From Saprospiraceae bacterium (GTDB lineage Bacteria; Bacteroidota; Bacteroidia; Chitinophagales; Saprospiraceae), in the NCBI GenBank assembly GCA_016716335.1, contig JADJWN010000004.1:241001-305000 (forward strand): a stretch of 64,000 nt of DNA, in the 5' to 3' direction. The position numbers and the translations under genes are program-made. The notes beneath the pieces are model-generated. The model ran no database searches, was not told the DNA's origin, and saw nothing but the letters and a program-made list of their open reading frames with translations. Positions 57,520-64,000 of the stretch are shown here, one piece after another (within the stretch, counting starts at the first letter, position 1; each line of letters starts with the position of its first letter).

Positions 57520-60500
57520 ATGATTAAGAAAATTTCCAATTTTCACACTGGATGCAGAAAGCTTCGGTTGGCTTGATGCTGATAGTATTTGGATATCAGA
57601 TGTCCTTTGGTCAGGGTGCCTGTGCTTGCAAGCAAAGTGTAAATGTATCTCTGGGCGGTGATGGCACTGCTGTAATCACAGCGGCAATGTTGCTCACTGA
57701 TGCAGCTACCTGTCCCGGTGCCAATGATGCAGGTGTTACCGTAATGCTTACTCCTACAGGTGCTCCTATACCCGGTAATCCTGTGGTAAACTGCTCACAT
57801 ATTGGCAAAGTACTTTATGGTAAAGTGTCAAACGGCAATAATTCCTGCTGGTCGTTGATTCATGTTAAGGATGATATGAAGCCGGTGATAGATTGTCCAT
57901 CCACACCCATTAATGTCAATTGTTTCGAAATGGAAAATTTCACACCTTCTGTTTCAGATAATTGCGTGCATGTCACATTCAGGGTCACTGCAGAGCATAC
58001 CACCACCAATACTCCCGGCTGTCCCTTAGGCCCGAACGTATTGAAGCGAATCGTCAGAACATATGTAGCTACTGATGGCAGCGGCAATGAGTCTCTTCCC
58101 TGTCAGGTTACAATCAATGTGATAAGAATAGCAAATCCGGCTATGATTACCAAGCCTGCAGATAGAACCATAGCAGGCAGTAATGCCATACAGTGTGATG
58201 CTCCTTATGCCAAAATTCCGGCCGGGCAGCCTTTTGCCGGCAATCCTTCACCTGTAGCAATCGGAGACAACTTCGGCACAGGTGTGCCTATGATCAATGG
58301 TACTCCCCTGTATCCGGATCCAAATCTGCATTGCAATATTACAGTTTCATTTACAGACGTTAAGTTGCCTGAAATCAATTGTGTTACCAAGATTATCAGA
58401 ACATGGTCTGTTATCGAATGGTCTTGTGACAACAGAGTGATACCGCCATTGGCTCCTCAGATGATTGAAATAGTGGATAATCAGGGTCCCCAGGTTGTTA
58501 CTCCGGCCAATATCACAGTTACTACAAGCAATCAAGCCTGCCAGGCAAATGTAGTGTTCCCCATTCCGGTTTCTACCGACAACTGCGCTTCAGCAGCTCA
58601 GCTCAAGACAGATATTACCTATCCGGGTGGCTTTATTAAGCATGGTCAGCAGAATTTTGCCAGACTTCCGGTGGGAGTTCACACGATATTATATACTGTG
58701 TATGATGCCTGTCACAATTCATCTACTGCGGCTTCTACTGTTACAGTGGAAGACAATACAGCTCCGGTGGCAATTTGCGATGAATTTACAACTGTAGCAC
58801 TTACCGTGGATGGTAATGCATGGGTGCCTGCCACAGTACTGGATGATGGTAGCTACGATGAATGTGGACTGGCTAAAATGTTGGTAAGAAGAATGAATAA
58901 TGCCACTTGCGGTCCTTGTGCAAGACCCGAATTTCCTGGATTTACTTTCCTGGGTGAAATGGGTACCGGTGCATCAAAAAGGTTCTATTATCTTTCCAAC
59001 CATACCGCTACTCCCAAAGTGGCCTTAAAAACAGCAAAGGCTATGGGTGGTTACGGAGTTTCATTTGAATCTTCTGCCGAGCGTACACAGGTGCACAACT
59101 GGGTAAAATCCCACAATCCTACACTGGATTATCTGATCGGTTATACTGATCTGGCTACTGAAGGTACTTTCGTTTGGGAAAGCGGTGCTACCAACAGTAT
59201 GCCGGTGAATAATAATACAGCCTCTCAGGACTATGTAATAGTGGATGGCAATACTACACCTGCCCTGGATGGATTGTTCTATGCAGTGGACAATACTTCT
59301 GAGTATCGATATGTGGTGGAGATTTTTGATCCGTGTGGCTGGAGTTCTCATGTTCAGTTTTGTTGTGCAGATATTCCTGCCAATCAGATGGTGGCCTTCA
59401 GAGTCATTGACAAATCCGGCAACTGGAACGATTGTATGGTTTCGGTAGTGGTGCAGGACAAAATTCCGCCTACTATCACATGTCCGGCGCACAGAACGGT
59501 GAATTGTGATTTTGCATTCGATGCTAATAATCTTGCAGCGAGCTTTGGTACTGCGGTAGGATTCGATAATTGTGAGAATCCAAGAGTATCCGAAGTGGCT
59601 GACTTGTCAGGATTTCTGACATGTAGAATCGGTGAAATCAGAAGGACATTCACAGTCACTGATGCGGGAGGCAGGACTGCTTCTTGCGTACAGGTTATCA
59701 CTTTTGTGAATAATAATGCATACAACGGACCGACAAACGGTCAATGGCCGGCTGACAGAGAAATGCATGGTTGTGATGATCCTGCAGATGCCATGTTCTC
59801 TCCCAATGCTCTGGGCAGACCTGTATTGAATGGTGATGCCTGCTCACTTGTAGGCGCCGATTATACAGATCAGGTATTCAGATTCAATAATAATGCAGAC
59901 ACTGCATGCTTCAAGATTTTACGTACCTGGACTGTGATAGATTGGTGTCAGAGATACCAGACCTCCGGTGGAGGATTCGAGTATAAAAAATGGGTACATA
60001 CTCAGGTGATCAAAGTCAATAACAAGGTAGCTCCTACCATCACTTCACCTTTAAATCACGTCTCAGTCTGTACCTTTGACGACAGATGTGAGTCTGGTTC
60101 AATCACGCTCACAGCCAATGCTACCGATGATTGTACCCAGGTGTTAAGGTGGACTGCCAGAATTTATCCGAACAATGGCAGCCAGCTCGATCCTTCTTTG
60201 ACGAGAACAGGCATGGGCAACACGGCAAATGCAAGTGGCACTTATCCAATCGGTACACACAGAGTCAACTGGTCTTTTGAAGATAGATGTGGTAATGTGG
60301 TTTCCAGAGATCAGTTATTCAGTATAGTGAATTGCAAGGCTCCTTCACCTGTACTCATACAGGCTTTGGCAGGAGATCTTATGCCTATGGGCAACGGACA
60401 GGGCATGTTGGAAATCTGGGCTTCGGATTTTGAGCAGAGCAGCTTCCACCCATGCTACAGCAATCTGATTTTCTCATTTGAGCCAATCACCGTAGTAAAT

Positions 60501-61901
60501 GGTGTTCCGGTAGTCGTTCCTTCTAAAGTGTTCACTTGTGCCGACATTGGCAATAATAATCTGACGGTTTATGTCGGTGTACTGACTCCGATGGGTACAA
60601 TCATTCAGGCTCACGCCAACGTAGTATTCAATGTTCAGAATAACAACAACGCTTGTGATGAAGGTGGAAGAAGAATGGTTGTGTCAGGTCAACTCACTAC
60701 CGAAATGGATACGGAAGTGGAAAAGGTATTCGTCAGATTGGAAGGTACCGAAAAAGCAATGGTCACAGGTCAGGATGGTGCTTTCAGTTTCCCTGATTTG
60801 ACACCGGGATCAAACTATGCGGTAAGACCTTTCAGAAATGACAATCCTGTAAATGGGGTTTCTACATTGGATTTGGTACTTATCCAGAGACATATTCTCA
60901 ATATCGAAAGATTGAGTACCCCTTATAAATTGATTGCTGCAGATGCTACAAAAGACGGTAAAATTTCAGCTGGAGACCTTGTTGAGCTCAGAAAGTTGAT
61001 CCTCGGATCCCAGGCTGATTTCACCAATAATACCTCCTGGAGATTTGTAGATAAATCTTACATCTTCACAAATCCTGATGATGCACAAAATGAGGCCTTC
61101 CCGGAAATTTACGATATCGCTTTACTTAATAATGATATGAAGATTGATTTTATCGCCGTTAAAACCGGGGATGTCAACTGTAGTGCTGCATCCAATAGCC
61201 AGCATCTGAATCTGGAGCCAAGAAGTGCCGAAAAGTTGATGATGAATATACCTGACATTACGTTCAGAAAAGGAGATATTGTGACTATACCTTTTACCAA
61301 TGATCAGAATGTGGAGTTTGCCGGTATGCAGTTTACTCTTAAGTTCAATCCTTCTGCACTTAAGTTTTCTGAAGCGTTAGGCAATAGCTTGAGATTGACA
61401 GACGATAATTTTGGATTTGCAGGATTGGATAAAGGATACATTACCTTCAGCTGGAATCAGTTCAATGGTGTGAAAATGGAGTCCGGACAGTTAGTCATGA
61501 CTTTAACTTTCGAAGCTGTTAATGATGGACAATTATCTGACGTATTGGCTCTTTCTTCAGATATTACTCGAGCAGAGGCATACGACATGAGCCTGAAACT
61601 TATGAATGTCGGGTTAAGATCTGTTGCTAAAACCAATGAATTATTTGCACTGCATCAGAACATTCCTAACCCGTTCAATTCAGTTACAGTCATACCGTTT
61701 GACTTACCTGAAGCATCTCAGGCTACACTTTCTGTATTTGATCTTAATGGAAAGTTGATACTTGAGAGATCCATCAATGGTAATAAAGGCAGAAATACTT
61801 TCTCACTGGATAGATCAGTCCTGCAAGGCAATGGTATGATGTATTATGTGTTGAAGGCTGGCAACAATACTGCTACCAGAAAAATGATTATTATCGAATA
61901 A
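57520..61901 (+). CDS. Large secreted adhesin-like T9SS protein with lectin, dockerin and cohesin-like domains
   Basis: The clear frame begins at ATG 57552 (1449 residues). An ATG at 57520 gives MIKKISNFHT in another frame; one missing base near 57549 would join it (HT-WMQKASVGLML) into a normal signal peptide ending SFGQG, so I place the start there. Domains: repeated HYR/Ig-like modules (DDMKPVIDCPSTPINVNC, VTVEDNTAPVAIC, VQDKIPPTITCPAHRTVNC), a C-type lectin-like domain (about residues 460-600, with AKAMGGYGVSFESSAERTQV and FVWESG), a CnaB-like strand set, a dockerin-like pair (VSTLDLVLIQRHILNIE, DATKDGKISAGDLVELRKLILG), a cohesin-like domain (RKGDIVTIPFTNDQNVEFAGMQFTLKFN) and a type A sorting domain at the end. 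Likely a cell-surface or matrix protein. Confidence 0.85.
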
Positions 61902-61938
61902 TATTTTCAGTTCATAGTTCCCCTTTGATTTGGGATGG

Positions 61939-61980
61939 GACCCCTTTCAGAATGTTAAACTTCCGAAAGGGGTCTTTTTT
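61939..61980 (+). terminator. Strong Rho-independent terminator
   Basis: GACCCCTTTC (61939-61948) pairs perfectly with GAAAGGGGTC (61965-61974), followed by six T. It closes the large T9SS gene and lies between convergent genes. Confidence 0.9.
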
Positions 61981-62022
61981 ATTATTTAAAATTGCCCAAG
62001 GTTTATAGTCTGCATATGACCC

Positions 62023-62758
62023 CTAAAAATCAAGGGTACTGCTATGCTCCTTCAGAAACTTTTCTTTTTGTTTGTAATCAGGCATGATTCCCTCCACAAT
62101 TCTCCAGAAACGGTCGGAATGGTTCATTTCTATCAGATGGGCTAATTCATGGATGATCACATAGTCTATTACATCTTCAGGAGCTAAAAGCAATCTTAGG
62201 GAAAAATTCAGATTTCTTCCGGAAGAACAGCTGCCCCAGTTTGTCTTATTATACTTTAGCTTTACTGATGAAAACTTTTCTTGGAAATAGGCTTCGTTGA
62301 TTTTTTTTACCCTTTCATGTATGATTGGTTCAAAATACCTTTGAAATATTTTGATAAGCAGCTTTTTGATAAGTCTTTGTTCATCGTAGGCTCCTTGAGA
62401 TGGTAAACCTATTTCAAGTCTGTCTCCTGCCATCCTTATTTTCGCCACACTCAATTCCTCCCTATGGATGACTAATGTAAAAGTATGATGGTAGATACTG
62501 ATGGATTGACCGTTGGTATAACCTACAGACTTTTTATAGCGTGTGAGTACATGAGGCTTAGTTTTATTCAGCTGGACCAACCATTCAGATAGCCATTGGA
62601 TTTTAGCATCTATACCGGTTATCCGGTATTCCATGATAGGTATTCTCAGAATTACATGATCAGCCCCCCAATGAAGCTCTGCTGTTTTTGCGATGTTCAG
62701 CTATTACCTTTACAGGAATACTTTGGCCATCTATCTCTATGACTTCAAATTTTTGCAC
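62023..62758 (-). CDS. YgjP-type zinc metallopeptidase (DUF45), one frameshift
   Basis: The clear frame (62023-62634, 203 residues) has the active site HELAHLIEMNHSDRFW and NWGSCSSGRNLNFSLRLLLAP, the signature of the YgjP/DUF45 family of presumed M48-like peptidases. The N-terminus is missing from it. In another frame a GTG at 62758 begins VQKFEVIEIDGQSIPVKV and runs through EHRKNSRASLG, the normal start of the family. One base too many in the C6 run at 62664-62669 separates them; with five, the protein reads RASLGADHVILRIPIMEYR. The GTG starts 2 bases after the serC stop, so the two genes form an operon. The substrate is unknown. Confidence 0.82.
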
Positions 62759-62760
62759 TT

Positions 62761-63831
62761 TTATGATTTAAGCCTTTCAAATTCCTGCATCAACCCTACC
62801 AGTTTTTCAACACTGTCAATATCCATGGCATTATATATAGATGCTCTGAAGCCACCTACAGACCTGTGACCTTCCAGTCCTACAAGTCCTTCTTTTTTAC
62901 AGTTTTCAAGAAATTCTTTTTCAAGATTTCTGTCATGAAGGAGAAAACATACATTCATGTCTGACCTGTCTTCTTGATTTACAGGAGAATAGAACATGCT
63001 GTTTCTTTCTATTTCCTGATATAGTAAATGACTTTTCTGTATGTTCTTTTTTTCCATTGCCGCTACTCCTCCGGATTTTTTGATCCACCTCATAGTGAGC
63101 ATCGAAACAAAAACCGGTAATACTGGCGGTGTATTGTACATTGAGCCGTTCTCTATGTGATTTTCATATTTCAGCATGGAGGGTATCTGTCTTTTTACCC
63201 GACCCAGTAAGTCTTTCCTGATGACTACCAGAGTTGTACCTGCGGGTCCCATATTTTTCTGTGCACCTGCATATATTACTCCAAATTTATTGATATCAAA
63301 TTGTCTGCTGAAAATGTCAGATGACATGTCTGCCACAAGAGGCACCTGCACATCTGGAAACTGCTTGTATTGTGTACCGTAGATTGTGTTATTGCTTGTT
63401 AAATGCAGATAAATATATCCATCTTCCAATGCAGGTATTTTAGGTATGTGAGTGTAGTTATCCGCTTTTGAAGAAGTAACCACATCTATGTTGCCAAAAA
63501 GCTTTGCTTCCTTAATGGCTTTGGAAGCCCATGTTCCGGTATCTGTGTAAGCTGCTTTCTCATCTTCATTCAGTAGATTCATCGGCACCATAAAAAACTG
63601 GCTGCTTGCCCCACCCGACAAAAACAATACTTCATAGTCATCGCCTGCTCCAAGCAGCTCTCTCACAAGACTTACTGCTTCCTCCATCACTTTTATAAAT
63701 TCCTTTGATCTGTGCGAAATCTCCATTATTGAAAGACCGCTGCCAGCAAAGTTTAAGATTTCCTTTGATGTCTCTTCTATCACCTCTTTAGGGAGTATCG
63801 CTGGTCCTGCATAAAAATTATGAATTTTCAT
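62761..63831 (-). CDS. serC: Phosphoserine aminotransferase
   Basis: PLP enzyme that makes 3-phosphoserine from 3-phosphohydroxypyruvate and glutamate in serine synthesis, and also acts in pyridoxal phosphate synthesis. 356 residues; NFYAGPAILPKEVIEE at the N-terminus, ISHRSKEF, LFLSGGASSQFFMVPMNLL (cofactor phosphate binding), the Schiff-base Lys in YAGAQKNMGPAG and EGHRSVGGFRASIYNAM at the C-terminus. Complete and in one frame. The 169 bases upstream to the window end carry no other gene that I can see. Confidence 0.96.
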   Translation of the reverse strand: MKIHNFYAGPAILPKEVIEETSKEILNFAGSGLSIMEISHRSKEFIKVMEEAVSLVRELLGAGDDYEVLFLSGGASSQFFMVPMNLLNEDEKAAYTDTGTWASKAIKEAKLFGNIDVVTSSKADNYTHIPKIPALEDGYIYLHLTSNNTIYGTQYKQFPDVQVPLVADMSSDIFSRQFDINKFGVIYAGAQKNMGPAGTTLVVIRKDLLGRVKRQIPSMLKYENHIENGSMYNTPPVLPVFVSMLTMRWIKKSGGVAAMEKKNIQKSHLLYQEIERNSMFYSPVNQEDRSDMNVCFLLHDRNLEKEFLENCKKEGLVGLEGHRSVGGFRASIYNAMDIDSVEKLVGLMQEFERLKS

Positions 63832-64000
63832 ATTTGATTTTTTTTATTGAATAATAATGTCAATATAAAATTGAGTATTGTCTTCTTAACTGTATTAGCT
63901 GGAAAGCTCAAAAAACTTTCAAAATTGATTGAGTCAACCTTAATGCCGTGGCTTTTTTATGAATATGATTTTAAGACTAAATTTCGCCCTGCAAAGTTCA

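Overview
The window looks like a chromosomal piece of a Bacteroidota bacterium, most like the Saprospiraceae and relatives. Supporting signs are type IX secretion (T9SS) C-terminal sorting domains on four large secreted proteins, SusC/FecA-type TonB receptors, PdeM, SPII lipoproteins with Cys-Lys after the lipobox, and many TAnnTTTG (-7) promoter boxes. No rRNA or tRNA gene was seen.

Layout. 1-1.7 kb: end of a membrane-protein gene and a Tat-type alkaline phosphatase. 2.0-12.5 kb: a WYL regulator, a HIRAN protein and a complete type I-B-like CRISPR-Cas operon (cas6-cas3-cas8-cas7-cas5-cas4-cas1-cas2, all on +). 12.5-22.0 kb: leader and one very large array of about 136 repeats. 22.2-28.2 kb: C-terminal processing protease, Lrp regulator, glnS, argS. 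28.5-38.1 kb: three vanadium-haloperoxidase/PAP2-like proteins around a two-component system and a TonB receptor. 38.2-44.1 kb: pdeM, a probable MITE, metG, a Fur-family regulator, psuG, scoB. 44.2-50.1 kb: three T9SS cargo proteins, two of them a recent tandem duplication. 50.2-57 kb: dnaE and a heavy-metal (HMA-TonB) outer-membrane module. 57.5-63.8 kb: a 1.45-kilo-residue adhesin-like T9SS protein, a YgjP-type peptidase and serC.

The most unusual object is the CRISPR array. Of its last 35 repeats, 22 carry the same 20-nt GC-rich hairpin inserted at one fixed point, giving 49/50-nt repeats mixed with ordinary 29/30-nt ones. The insert lies in the loop of the short CCA/TGG stem of the repeat and leaves the 3' ATTGAAAC handle intact. 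Long repeats are exclusive at the leader-distal end, mixed in the middle and absent from the rest. This order, and a block of three repeats sharing a private base change, does not fit simple leader-end duplication. The cas operon is also a mosaic: cas3-cas8-cas7-cas5 is strongly AT-rich while cas6 and cas4-cas1-cas2 match the rest of the window.

A caution on sequence quality: at least seven genes (alkaline phosphatase, cas5, glnS, argS twice, the 44.3 kb T9SS gene twice, the 57.5 kb gene, ygjP) are broken by single-base indels, mostly in short homopolymers. This pattern suggests sequencing error more than true pseudogenes, and it weakens any claim built on one frameshift, including the slippery site in cas5.
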